Of a stretch of 64,000 bases of DNA, positions 1-8,890 are shown piece after piece (the stretch's first letter is position 1; each line of letters opens with the position of its first letter). Below the pieces are notes generated by a model. That model was not told the origin of the DNA. It searched no databases and was given only the letters and a program-made list of their open reading frames with translations. The position numbers and the translations under genes are program-made. The DNA comes from JAKAGZ01 sp963783855 (GTDB lineage: Bacteria; Bacteroidota; Ignavibacteria; Ignavibacteriales; Ignavibacteriaceae): NCBI GenBank assembly GCA_963783855.1, contig CAWAPE010000013.1, forward strand, positions 1-64,000, read 5' to 3'.

Positions 1-196
1 TCTTGGCTTCAATTACTCCAACCGGTTCCCTGTTAATAAAAAGGATATAATCAGCGGAGCCGGAGCTTGTGGGATATTCGCCTACTGCAATGCCTGGCGC
101 AGCGGAAGGATTTAATGACTTGTAATCCTGGACAGTCCAGCCTGCCTGAGTTAATTGTTCGTCGATATTTTGTCGAGCAAGTTGTTCAGGCGTCAA
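1..196 (-). CDS. Type I restriction endonuclease subunit R (HsdR)-like, N-terminal fragment
   Basis: The minus strand from 196 down to the window edge is open and reads TPEQLARQNIDEQLTQAGW, then VQDYKSLNPS, GIAVGEYPT, ADYILFINREPVGVIEAK. This is the N-terminus of HsdR/DEAD-box type I restriction subunits, where the EYPT...ADY...PVGVIEAK segment is the start of the PD-(D/E)XK nuclease domain (the E-A-K is the catalytic E-x-K). The best start is a TTG at 194-196; an in-frame stop lies five codons further upstream, and there is no clear ribosome binding site. The rest runs off the left edge, so I cannot tell whether this is an intact gene with a TTG start or a truncated remnant. No HsdM or HsdS gene is on this side of it. 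Confidence 0.6.
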   Translation of the reverse strand, partial: MTPEQLARQNIDEQLTQAGWTVQDYKSLNPSAAPGIAVGEYPTSSGSADYILFINREPVGVIEAK

Positions 197-634
197 AACA
201 GGCTCACAGTCTTAAAAGCGAAATGATTTTTCGAGTTACTTAACCTCATCCTCACTGGCCTTAAGCCCCTATTTTTTTGATAATTAACTTAATTTACCAA
301 GAAAAGCTAAAACAGGAAAGAAAAAAAGCACTTTAATGATAATCTATTTATCCAACGGTCGATCTGGTGAGTTAACGGTCCGGGAAGTAGTGAATAGAAT
401 ATAGCTTGTTAGTGTTTAGTTTCAGAGTTGAGAGTTCAATGACCGGAGATCCGGATTCAGGGCTTTCCTAACTGCGGACAAGATTCCAGTTTGTTAAATT
501 CATTATTGATGTTTAGATTGGCCTGTGGTTCACCGGGACGTAGCTTAAACAGATAAGTAATGAAAAGCCGAAGAAAAAATGAATATAGATCGAAATTAAT
601 ATGTTAAATAATTTTGGCTTATATAATCAGTACT
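197..634. other. Intergenic region, nothing recognised
   Basis: This stretch of about 440 bases separates the HsdR-like fragment from the MBL-fold gene. I see no convincing reading frame, RNA gene or strong hairpin in it. It presumably holds the promoter of the leftward HsdR-like gene. Confidence 0.5.
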
Positions 635-1441
635 CTATCTGATAGAATTTATATATCTTTCCGCGGATTTTTTAATTGCTTGTTTAGCATTACTTAGAAT
701 ATGCCTGTGCTGAAAAGCACCATAAATTTTTTCAAATTCAAATGGCTCAACTGCTTTAACTATTTTATTAATTTTTTCTTCATTTAGTGGAATAAGATTA
801 GGATAGCTGTACATAAAACTAACAAAGCTTCTGTCAGGAACAACCTGAATAACGTCTCCGGAGAACAAAACACCTTTGCCGTCAGTACTTTCGTCCCAGT
901 ACATAACGGCTCCCCCATCAAAATGTCCTCCGCAGCGAATTAATGTTGAATTCTTTTTTAATTGAAAAGATTCGCCTTCCCAGAATTTGATAGAATTATT
1001 TTTTCTCACAACCCATTCGCTATCACTTTTATGGATATAAACCGGCACATTTCCGAATGCCTTACTCCATTCAATAATAGTTGAATAATAATGCGGATGA
1101 GATATAGCGATAGCCGAAACACCGCCCAGTTTATTTATTTTACTTATCGTCTCTTCATCAAGCAAGGTTATGCAGTCCCAAAGAATATTACCCTCTTTTG
1201 TATGGACTAAGAATGCCCTCTGTCCTATAGCAAAGCCGGGTTCAGTTTTAATGCTTGTAATTCCTGGTTCCATTTCTTCAAAAACATTTTTATGTCCGGA
1301 CTGGATTTCATCCAAAGTGGTCCATTTTTGCCCGGAATATCCCACATACTGGCGTTCATCTTCGCAGATTATACATTTTTCGGGCGGAACTTCGGAAGAT
1401 TCATACTGAACCCCGCAGGTTTCACAAATATAATTTTTCAT
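635..1441 (-). CDS. MBL-fold metallo-hydrolase with N-terminal zinc ribbon
   Basis: 268 aa soluble protein. An N-terminal rubredoxin-like zinc ribbon (C6-x2-C9 ... C23-x2-C26) is followed by a metallo-beta-lactamase fold. Of the usual HxHxDH motif only H115-P-H117 remains; the D and third H are replaced by Y and S (HPHYYS). Later elements are kept: a His in GGHFDGG (about residue 170) and the bridging Asp in LFSGD (about 195). It may therefore bind one metal or use a non-standard site. Substrate is unknown; glyoxalase-II-like or flavodiiron-like roles are possible by fold only. It stands alone, convergent to nothing, and reads away from the tmRNA gene. No good ribosome binding site precedes the ATG, but the cysteine motif begins at residue 6, so the start is probably right. 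Confidence 0.8.
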   Translation of the reverse strand: MKNYICETCGVQYESSEVPPEKCIICEDERQYVGYSGQKWTTLDEIQSGHKNVFEEMEPGITSIKTEPGFAIGQRAFLVHTKEGNILWDCITLLDEETISKINKLGGVSAIAISHPHYYSTIIEWSKAFGNVPVYIHKSDSEWVVRKNNSIKFWEGESFQLKKNSTLIRCGGHFDGGAVMYWDESTDGKGVLFSGDVIQVVPDRSFVSFMYSYPNLIPLNEEKINKIVKAVEPFEFEKIYGAFQHRHILSNAKQAIKKSAERYINSIR

Positions 1442-1590
1442 ATTATTTAAAGATTTTTGAAGTAATCAGGCATCTATTTCGGCTACGGAGATGCAATTAT
1501 ATTGATGACTAAATGGTCATCAAATAGTAAGCATTTCTCAAAATCAGGACTTAAATTATTCCATTTCGAATAGTTTTAAGCCCTTTTTAG

Positions 1591-1952
1591 TGGAGGTGGC
1601 GGGAGTCGAACCCGCGTCCGAAGTTAAGATCCAAAAGACGTCTACACACATAGTCTGACTTTAATTTTAATTTAATGCTATCTGTCAAACAAGAATCACA
1701 TTAAACCTGCCTGCTTAAGTTTCGCCTCATCGCCACAGACACTCGAATCGGCTATCGCACCTAAACGTCGCTCACTGAAACCCGGTGCGAGTAGAAACAG
1801 TGAACGGCTATTTAATTATTTCTAATTAAGCAGCTAAGGCGTAGTTATATTCGCCAGTTATAGTTTTGTTCCCAATTTTTTAACGTGTGTTCGGGGAACA
1901 CGGTGCGCAGTCTGATGTCTCCTCGACCCCGTCGAAGCCAAAATTCACCCCC
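1591..1952 (-). ncRNA. ssrA: tmRNA (transfer-messenger RNA)
   Basis: Read on the minus strand, the 5' end GGGGGTGAATTTTGGCTTCG followed by ACGGGG is the classic tmRNA start, and the 3' end has the T-arm GGTTCGACTCCCGCC and closes the acceptor stem (GGGGGTG with CACCTCC, one G-U pair), discriminator A. CCA is not encoded. Length is about 362 nt, normal for a one-piece tmRNA. It rescues stalled ribosomes together with SmpB by tagging the unfinished peptide for proteolysis. The tag frame lies at 1826-1855. Confidence 0.95.
1826..1855 (-). other. tmRNA tag peptide reading frame (GEYNYALAA)
   Basis: Inside the tmRNA, the minus strand reads GGC GAA TAT AAC TAC GCC TTA GCT GCT TAA, giving the proteolysis tag GEYNYALAA with GGC as the resume codon. 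The ALAA end is the degron read by ClpXP and other AAA proteases. Bacteroidota tags such as GENNYALAA differ at a single position. Confidence 0.9.
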
Positions 1953-2021
1953 TCAAGAATTATAAATTTTGAATGTTAAATGTTGAATTATAAATTTTAC
2001 ATTGTACATTCTAAATTTAAC

Positions 2022-2570
2022 TCAGGGTTTCCATTTAGTATCAGGGACTTTAGAAACAAAGTTTTCATAACGTGCAAGAACAAAAAACAAATCTGATAAA
2101 CGATTCAGAAAAATTGTAATATTTTCTCCTGTTTTCGTCATCTTATTTAATTCCACTACTGCTCTTTCAGTTCTTCTGCAAATAGTTCTGCAGACGTGTA
2201 AATGTGCAGAACCTTTTGATCCGCCAGGTAAAATAAAATTCTTTAACTCTTCAAGACTTTCTTCAAAATGGTCAATTGCAATCTCAGCTTCAAGGTAATA
2301 TTCACTGCCAATTCTCTGAATATTTTGCTTTCGCGCTTTTTCATTATCAGGAGTAGCAAGATCGGCTCCTACATCAAATAACTGGCTCTGAATTTTCTCA
2401 AGAAGCATTTTTACTTCCGGATCCTTAATTTCAGTGATAGCTAACCCTATGAAGGAATTTAATTCATCAACAGCTCCATAGGCTTCTATCCTTGGTGAAC
2501 TTTTTGAAACACGATCACCGCCAAATAGTCCGGTATCACCACTATCGCCCGTTTTAGTATAAATTTTCAT
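2022..2570 (-). CDS. pduO: Cob(I)alamin adenosyltransferase, PduO type
   Basis: 182 aa. The N-terminus MKIYTKTGDSGDTGLFGGDRV is the ATP-binding signature of PduO/MMAB-type corrinoid adenosyltransferases, and the helical core with ELNSFIG, LLEKIQSQLFDVGADLATP and the RTICRRTERAVV motif (conserved Arg residues binding ATP and the corrinoid) is complete. It makes adenosylcobalamin from cob(I)alamin and ATP in the cytoplasm. It overlaps the upstream YgfZ-like gene by four bases (ATGA), so the two are translationally coupled. The window also carries a cobalamin riboswitch with a BtuB-like receptor at about 48 kb, consistent with a salvage lifestyle for B12. Confidence 0.93.
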   Translation of the reverse strand: MKIYTKTGDSGDTGLFGGDRVSKSSPRIEAYGAVDELNSFIGLAITEIKDPEVKMLLEKIQSQLFDVGADLATPDNEKARKQNIQRIGSEYYLEAEIAIDHFEESLEELKNFILPGGSKGSAHLHVCRTICRRTERAVVELNKMTKTGENITIFLNRLSDLFFVLARYENFVSKVPDTKWKP

Positions 2571-3667
2571 CTGTTAAAAGGTAAATTATGGACAGTAACC
2601 TGAAAGCTATTTCCATTTTCACTCTTTGCAGTCAGATTAGTTCCTTCATTAAGATAATTCTTCCTGATCATTGCAAGTCCGATTGATTTATTTATTTTTT
2701 CAGAGTAAGTAAGAGATGTAACTACCCCTACCTCCCTGCTGTCTTCATCGTAAAGCAATAATGGCATTCCGATTGATTTTTCAGGTATAGTAATGCCTGC
2801 AATTTTTTTCTGAACTTTATCATAGGTATCCAGCCTCGCAATTACTTCCTGCCCGATATAACATCCTTTTTTGAAATCGACAAGATTAAGTAAATTAGTT
2901 TCGTGCGGATTAAATTTCCCATTTAATTCATTCGGAGCAGAAGCAATTCCCTGTTCAATCCTGTAAAGATCATATGCTTCGCTGCCAATAAAATTAAAAT
3001 CAAACGGGCCGCTATAATCTTTGAAATTCTTAATTATATTTTTCCCATTCAAAACATCCGCAAGTATCCAGAATTTATACTTACCATCTTCATTTTTTAA
3101 TTTTATCAGAAAGAAAACCATTCCATCAGAACTAATAACCTTGAACTGGTTTTCTTCCATTTCTCTTTCAACACTTCCGCCAATCATTGATGTAAAGGAC
3201 TCAGCCTGGGGACCAAGCAATTCTAATAATATAAAACTTTCATTCACGTTAGTAATTTTAACATCATCCATTATCACATATTTTTCAATCCAGCTTTTTA
3301 CTTTCATCTTATTTGAAGGTGTGGAAATAAGTACCTGGTGATCTTCAAAATTCAGGATTAATGTAGAATCAATAATTCTACCTTTTTCGGATGTGAAAAT
3401 TGTGCGCACGGCACTTTCTTTTGGAAGATTTTTAACAGAATTAGTTGAAATCCTGTGAATAAAATCGAGTACATCATTCCCCCGTAATTCAAAAATTCCA
3501 TAGTTAGAGATGTCCCTCATTCCAACGCCTTCATAAAGCGAATGAAGTTCATCATTTACGGAATTATAAATTTTTATGTGTCCTGTTCCGTTATTGCCTT
3601 CTGCATTAAATCCTAAAGATTCAAAAAATTCCAGAAGCGGAGTTCTTTTTGAATCAGTCTCAAACAT
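2567..3667 (-). CDS. ygfZ: YgfZ/GcvT-like folate-binding protein
   Basis: 366 aa. The hallmark KGCYIGQE motif (about residues 267-274) with the functional Cys identifies the YgfZ branch of the GcvT aminomethyltransferase fold. The family binds tetrahydrofolate and supports assembly or repair of certain Fe-S enzymes (for example MiaB in E. coli). The N-terminal GcvT-like part (LHSLYEGVGMRDISNYGIFELRG) and the C-terminal barrel are both present, so the length is normal. It is first of a two-gene unit with the adenosyltransferase, which starts inside its stop codon. An alternative call as the T-protein of glycine cleavage is unlikely because of the KGCYxGQE motif. Confidence 0.9.
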   Translation of the reverse strand: MFETDSKRTPLLEFFESLGFNAEGNNGTGHIKIYNSVNDELHSLYEGVGMRDISNYGIFELRGNDVLDFIHRISTNSVKNLPKESAVRTIFTSEKGRIIDSTLILNFEDHQVLISTPSNKMKVKSWIEKYVIMDDVKITNVNESFILLELLGPQAESFTSMIGGSVEREMEENQFKVISSDGMVFFLIKLKNEDGKYKFWILADVLNGKNIIKNFKDYSGPFDFNFIGSEAYDLYRIEQGIASAPNELNGKFNPHETNLLNLVDFKKGCYIGQEVIARLDTYDKVQKKIAGITIPEKSIGMPLLLYDEDSREVGVVTSLTYSEKINKSIGLAMIRKNYLNEGTNLTAKSENGNSFQVTVHNLPFNR

Positions 3668-3756
3668 ATAGTCTCCTTTAAATCAGTAAGATTATTAAGT
3701 AATAAAAATAGTTTTATTCCACGGGTACATAATATTATAATGTTACCGGAAATTGT

Positions 3757-3793
3757 AAAGTAAAAAGAGCAGCTTCAAAACCGCTCTTTTACA
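3757..3793 (-). terminator. Intrinsic terminator after the anchored protein gene
   Basis: Minus strand reads AAAAGAGC, a loop of about 12 nt, GCTCTTTTT. The stem is seven to eight base pairs followed by T residues. It lies about 40 nt downstream of the stop of the leftward gene that ends at 3835. Confidence 0.7.
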
Positions 3794-3834
3794 TGAAGAT
3801 CTTTTAAAGATATGCTTAAAGATAGGGAAAAATT

Positions 3835-4701
3835 CTAATAAGGACGAGTCTGTCTTTTGTTCCTGGTATTAACATAAAGGCTGTCTTTATTGTCCCACAA
3901 AAACGCCACAGAATCAGATTCTACAATCTCTTTACCATTATCGTAGTAGATAAACTCGTAATAATCAGGAAACTGGTCATTATTGATATTAGCCATCGTT
4001 CGCTTAAAATTAATACCTTTATAAGTCATTAAAAGGTGAGGTGGTGAAGTAAGACCATTGATCATAAAATAATTGTAATCTAAATGCCCTTTGCCCATGG
4101 CATAATGGAATTCGACCCTGATGTAAGGCGTTCCGCGATAAGCCCATTTATACATATGGAACCAGTTTAGCCCGCCATGGTTGGGAATTGGAGCTTCCCA
4201 AACAACTGAAATTTCGCCGTTATCACATTGGAATAAAGTAAGATAGAAAAATGCTGTCCCTAATTCTGTACTATCCAGATCAATAAAACTCTGATCGTAG
4301 CCAACAATATTTTTAGGCTCAATCAATCTTTCACCCGGTTTTGATCGGGCTACAATTCCAAATATATATTTCTTGTCTGAATTATTATAATAAATAACAG
4401 CAGGATTGGGTACGTTATAAGTCAATGTCTTATCGAAATTAACAAGGTAAGAACCGGGCGGGTAGTTATCCAGAACATATCCTACAATATTGAGTGTATC
4501 ACAAGGAACGCGTTCTGTTGATTGACTCTTTTTAACTTTCAGATTATACTGCTGAATACCCTGATCCTTTCGTGGCGAAAACTCAGTTTGCTCATCAGTT
4601 GTAGTTGTTGGACCACCTTCGCTTGTATAGCAGGATTTTATCCAGAAAAAACCGACTATAATCAAAATTACAAAAATGACTGTAGGTATAAATCTTTTCA
4701 T
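3835..4701 (-). CDS. Membrane-anchored protein of unknown function
   Basis: 288 aa from the chosen start. Residues 5-22 form one hydrophobic segment, followed by a Thr-rich linker and a soluble domain, so the protein is probably anchored with its bulk in the periplasm. I place the start at the ATG giving MKRFIPTVIFV, because GGAAG lies six bases upstream of it; a frame extension of eight codons to 4725 has no ribosome binding site. I do not recognise the domain. Its overall make-up (secreted, many Tyr/Asn/Asp, aromatic-rich C-terminus) is like other Ignavibacteria envelope proteins. A single gene with its own terminator. Confidence 0.65.
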   Translation of the reverse strand: MKRFIPTVIFVILIIVGFFWIKSCYTSEGGPTTTTDEQTEFSPRKDQGIQQYNLKVKKSQSTERVPCDTLNIVGYVLDNYPPGSYLVNFDKTLTYNVPNPAVIYYNNSDKKYIFGIVARSKPGERLIEPKNIVGYDQSFIDLDSTELGTAFFYLTLFQCDNGEISVVWEAPIPNHGGLNWFHMYKWAYRGTPYIRVEFHYAMGKGHLDYNYFMINGLTSPPHLLMTYKGINFKRTMANINNDQFPDYYEFIYYDNGKEIVESDSVAFLWDNKDSLYVNTRNKRQTRPY

Positions 4702-4900
4702 TTTACTTCCGAATGGAATTAACAAAACAATATGTTATAACACAATCGGAATAATTGCAATTTTTATGCCCTAAAAGGCGGAAAAGTCTAATTGAGATAT
4801 TTTATCAACTAGTTAAAAAACAGGCTATTATGAGATAATACAGATAAATTATTTTTAGTAAGATTGCTCAAATCAACATCTGAGTCTCAAAATAGTACAC

Positions 4901-6265
4901 TTAAGCAGAAAATTCCTGCATAAAGTATGCTGAGCTTATTATGCCTAATTGAAAATGTTTCAAACTAAAATGCTCATTCGGTGAATGAAGATTTTCTGTA
5001 TTCAATCCTAATCCCATTAGAACAGTAGGAACCTTTAATTTTTTAGTAAATACGGTCACAATCGGAACTGACCCGCCTTCTCTCATATACACAATTTTTT
5101 TGCCAAATGCCTTTTCCATTGCTTTGGCTGCAGCTTGCGTTGCAGGACTATCAAGTGGAGTAAGAACCGGATATGCACCATGCTGGTCTTTAACTGTAAC
5201 CTTTACGTTCTTTGGAGCAATGGCCTTAATGTATTTTTTAAAAATATTAGAAATCTTTTTCGGATCCTGGTTAGGAACTAATCTCATACTAATTTTAGCT
5301 TTTGCTTTTGATGGTAAAACAGTTTTGGCTCCTTCTCCTGTAAACCCGCCAATAATTCCATTACAATCTAGTGTAGGTCTTGCCCACATTCTTTCAAGCG
5401 TGGAATATCCTTTTTCACCTTTCAGTTCAGCAACACCAAGTTCTTTTGCCAATTTTTTATCGGAAAATTTAAGTGCTTTATAATTTTCTCTTTCTTTTTT
5501 AGATAGCTTCAAAACATCCTGATAAAAACCAGGTATTTGAATTTTACCATCCTTGTTCATCAGTTTTGAAATCATTTCTGACAAAATATTAATAGGATTT
5601 GCTACCGCACCTCCGAATGTTCCGGAGTGAAGATCTCTGTTAGGCCCAACAACTTCAATTTCCATATAAGCCAGACCGCGCAGCCCGTATGTGATGGTTG
5701 GAATTCCCGGTCCGTATAGCGCAGTATCAGAAACAAGTACAGTATCGCATTTCAGTAGATCTTTATTGTTGTTAATGAAATTTTCAAGACTTTCACTACC
5801 AACTTCTTCTTCTCCCTCAATAATAAACTTCACATTTAAAGGCAGGCTTCCATGAGTCTTAAAAAAAGCTTCGACGCTTTTAATATGCATATACATTTGT
5901 CCTTTATCATCAGTTGCGCCACGGGCATATATTTTACCATCCTTTATTACGGGCTCAAACGGAGGACTATCCCATAGCTCAATAGGATCAACAGGTTGAA
6001 CATCGTAATGCCCATAAATTAATACAGTAGGTTTGCCGGGTGCACCAAGCCATTCTCCATATACGAGAGGATGTCCTTCGGTTTTGAAAATCTCAACCCT
6101 GCTCATTCCTGCATCTTTTAATTTATTTTTTACGAATTCTGCGGCCTTATTTATATCAGGTTTATTTTCAGGTGAAGTGCTAATACTGGGAATTCTGAGC
6201 AGGTCTTTTAATTCTTCAATATAGTTTTTTTCATTTTTTTTGATGTAATCTATTACGGTCTGCAA
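4901..6265 (-). CDS. M20 family dipeptidase / metallopeptidase
   Basis: 454 aa cytoplasmic enzyme. The di-zinc site of M20 peptidases is complete: GHYDVQP (His and following Asp, about residues 85-91), ARGATDDKGQ (bridging Asp), EGEEEVGS (catalytic base Glu plus metal Glu), a metal Asp in VSDTALYG, and the terminal His in NLHSPNEH. A central dimerisation/lid domain is present (DLHSGTFGG). This matches the carnosinase/CNDP-like dipeptidases rather than DapE or ArgE. It probably cleaves dipeptides. It is a lone gene, divergent from lptF, with about 180 bases between the two starts holding both promoters. Confidence 0.9.
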   Translation of the reverse strand: MQTVIDYIKKNEKNYIEELKDLLRIPSISTSPENKPDINKAAEFVKNKLKDAGMSRVEIFKTEGHPLVYGEWLGAPGKPTVLIYGHYDVQPVDPIELWDSPPFEPVIKDGKIYARGATDDKGQMYMHIKSVEAFFKTHGSLPLNVKFIIEGEEEVGSESLENFINNNKDLLKCDTVLVSDTALYGPGIPTITYGLRGLAYMEIEVVGPNRDLHSGTFGGAVANPINILSEMISKLMNKDGKIQIPGFYQDVLKLSKKERENYKALKFSDKKLAKELGVAELKGEKGYSTLERMWARPTLDCNGIIGGFTGEGAKTVLPSKAKAKISMRLVPNQDPKKISNIFKKYIKAIAPKNVKVTVKDQHGAYPVLTPLDSPATQAAAKAMEKAFGKKIVYMREGGSVPIVTVFTKKLKVPTVLMGLGLNTENLHSPNEHFSLKHFQLGIISSAYFMQEFSA

Positions 6266-6448
6266 AAGTTACTCCTTTTATTTCAAATGAAGAATAAAAA
6301 AGCAGGTAAATTTTGATGAATCCTAACCTGATTTTTTATTGAAAAGATTAATTTATAATAATGAAATATAACAAAATATATACAGAATTTTCATATTACC
6401 GGGCTTCAAAAAGTTAATCTTTATACATTACTTTATTATATTGACAGC

Positions 6449-7822
6449 ATGATTTTGTATCGATACATATTAAAAAACCATTTCGTACCCTTTGTTTTTT
6501 CTATAGTTACACTTATCGGTATTTTTGTACTTCAGTTTATGATGAAATTTGCGGACAGGCTGGTGGGCAAAGGGCTCAGCATATGGGTAATTATTAAATT
6601 GATTACTTACAATCTGGCCTGGATGTTAGTCCTGGTAGTACCAATGGCTTCGCTTGTTGCTACATTAATGGCATTTGGAAATATGTCGCAAAATAATGAA
6701 GTAACGATACTAAAATCATCAGGAGTCAGCCTCTATAAAATGATGGCGGCCCCGTTGCTTGCCAGCATAGTTGTTGGATATCTATTATTGATGTTTAATA
6801 ATGACGTTTTACCGGACGCAAATCACCAGGCAAAAATTTTAATGCAGGATATCTCAAGGCAAAAGCCAACACTTTCATTAGTGCCAGGTGTCTTTTCTCA
6901 AGAAATTCCCAATTATGCAATACTCGCAAGGGGAATTGATCAAAAATCAAATGACTTAACTGATGTAACACTCTACGATTATACAAACCCAACAAAAATT
7001 AATATTGTAACTGCTGAAAAAGGGAAAATCTATTTTTCTGCTAATCAATCAAAATTAATTATGGATTTATGGAAAGGGGAAATTCACGAATCAAACTCAG
7101 CCCAGACAAACCTTTACAGAAAACTAGAATTTCAAAAACACCGAATCGCAATGCCGGCTGATCAATTTACTTTTCAACAGTCTGCGCCGGGACAGCCAAG
7201 AGGAGATCGTGAATTAAGTACGGATGCAATGCTCACTATTATTGATAGTCTGAAACTGCTTCATGTAAAATATAGTAATACATTGGGCAAGCAGACAAAA
7301 AGATATTTAACACTCGATTCTGCTTCTTATGTTACAGCTTCTGTCCCGAAAAGTAATCAAATAGATGCGATATATTTATCGGCAATAGAAAAATTAAAGA
7401 CTATCAAAAACATTATCAGATCTAATACTCAAAGAGTGGAATTTAATCAGGATCAGATGAACAGTTACTGGGTAGAAGTTTATAAAAAATATGCCCTCCC
7501 TTTTGCCTGTATTATTTTTGTACTGATTGGTGCACCGCTTGGAGTTATGGTACGAAAAGGCGGATTTGGAGTTGCTGCCAGTATCAGCCTGTTTTTCTTT
7601 CTATTATATTGGGCGTTTCTTATAGGAGGAGAAAAACTTGGTAACCGAAACATGTTGCCTCCATTTTTCGGAATGTGGGCGGCAAATATATTGATTGGAA
7701 TTGCAGGAACTATTCTTACGATTAAAACAGTTCGTGAAACAGTTACAATTAATTTTTCATCACTCAAAAGATTTATTCCAAAACAGTGGCTTACTGAAGA
7801 AGAAGATTATGAAAATTCTTGA
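6449..7822 (+). CDS. lptF: LptF/YjgP permease, LPS export ABC transporter
   Basis: 457 aa YjgP/YjgQ-family protein: transmembrane segments near residues 12-32 and 55-80 and 98-120, a large periplasmic beta-jellyroll (about 125-330), then three more helices near 350-440. The motif ILKSSGVSLYKMM is the family's cytoplasmic coupling segment that contacts LptB. It works with LptG and LptB2 to extract lipopolysaccharide from the inner membrane. The next gene, lptG, starts 14 bases before this stop codon, so the two are coupled. LptB and LptC are not in the window. Confidence 0.9.
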   Translation: MILYRYILKNHFVPFVFSIVTLIGIFVLQFMMKFADRLVGKGLSIWVIIKLITYNLAWMLVLVVPMASLVATLMAFGNMSQNNEVTILKSSGVSLYKMMAAPLLASIVVGYLLLMFNNDVLPDANHQAKILMQDISRQKPTLSLVPGVFSQEIPNYAILARGIDQKSNDLTDVTLYDYTNPTKINIVTAEKGKIYFSANQSKLIMDLWKGEIHESNSAQTNLYRKLEFQKHRIAMPADQFTFQQSAPGQPRGDRELSTDAMLTIIDSLKLLHVKYSNTLGKQTKRYLTLDSASYVTASVPKSNQIDAIYLSAIEKLKTIKNIIRSNTQRVEFNQDQMNSYWVEVYKKYALPFACIIFVLIGAPLGVMVRKGGFGVAASISLFFFLLYWAFLIGGEKLGNRNMLPPFFGMWAANILIGIAGTILTIKTVRETVTINFSSLKRFIPKQWLTEEEDYENS

Positions 7823-8890
7823 CCGCTATTTAATTAAGCAATATTTACAGACAATATTTTTTGGCATATTCGCTTTTTCATTTTTGTTTGTAATAATTGA
7901 TGTGATGGAAAATCTGGACGATTTTATTGATCAAAATGTTCCCTACCACATAGTTTTTCATTATTACCTGGTCTTCATGCCTGAAATGATAAAAATGATG
8001 ACACCGGTAGCAGTACTTTTCGGAGCTCTTTTTACAATAGGCAAAGCATCAAACCTGAGTGAATTAACAGCAATAAAAGCCAGTGGTGTTAGCCTGTACA
8101 GATTTATGCTGCCATTTCTTATTACTACTTTTTTTATAAGCATGTTCTCAATATATTTTTCAGGTTATGTTGTACCGAAGGCAAATAAGACAAAAATGGA
8201 TATTGGGATGAAATATCTGAATCGGCATCAGAATTACGGTGGAAACAATTTATTCTTCCAGGATTCTGAAACACGTATCGTAAATATTTCTTATTTCGAT
8301 GACAACAGAAATCAGGCTAACAGAATTGGCATACAAAATTTTGCAAAAAATGATCCGACTAAAATGTTATCAAGAATTGATGCTGTGAAAATGGTTTACG
8401 ATTCTACAAAACAAGATTGGACAGCTTACGATGGAATTGCCAGAACTTTCTATGCAGATAGCCAAAAGGCTGATTATTTTAAAAGAGAGAAATTAATGAT
8501 CTAAATTTTAATCCGCGTGATCTTGCAAAAAAACAGCAAAAGCCTGAAGAAATGAATCTATCAGAATTAAAGGATTTGATAGCCACTCAAAAGCGCACAG
8601 GTAGTGATCCAACAAGCGCCGAGATTGAATATTATTCGAGGTTTTCTTTTCCGATGGCAAGTTTAATTGTTGTTTTATTTGGTTTAACAATTTCAGCAAA
8701 TAAAAGAAAAGGAACTGTTGCAGGGCAGGTTGGATTTAATATTTTGGCTACATTTATTTACCTGGTTTTTATGAAAGTAAGTCAGGCATTTGGAAAGAAC
8801 GGTGCTCTCGATCCGTTACTCACAGCGTGGGCAGCTAATCTTCTATTCCTGATTGCGGCTTTAATTAATTTGCCCAGGGTCAAGCAATAA
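7809..8890 (+). CDS. lptG: LptG/YjgQ permease, interrupted by one frameshift
   Basis: Starts MKILDRYLIKQYLQTIFFG at 7809, inside the end of lptF. The first frame runs to a stop at 8502-8504; the protein continues in another frame as INDLNFNPRDLAKKQQK and MNLSELKDLIATQKRTGSD through the last three helices to 8890. Adding one base near 8490-8492 (an A in GAGAAATT) restores a single open frame of about 360 residues, with the family motif AIKASGVSLYRFM and the NFxPxDL segment. Residue content on both sides of the break is normal for the family, and LPS export is essential in most such bacteria, so a consensus error is the likeliest cause. A true pseudogene or programmed shift cannot be excluded. 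Confidence 0.85.

Noticed and set aside
5100..5483. Plus-strand frame inside the M20 peptidase gene
   Set aside because: It is the antisense shadow of a well-conserved gene and has no ribosome binding site.
6300..6345. Inverted repeat CAGGT ... ACCTG near the M20 peptidase promoter
   Set aside because: Only five to six pairs with a long loop; too weak to call a terminator.
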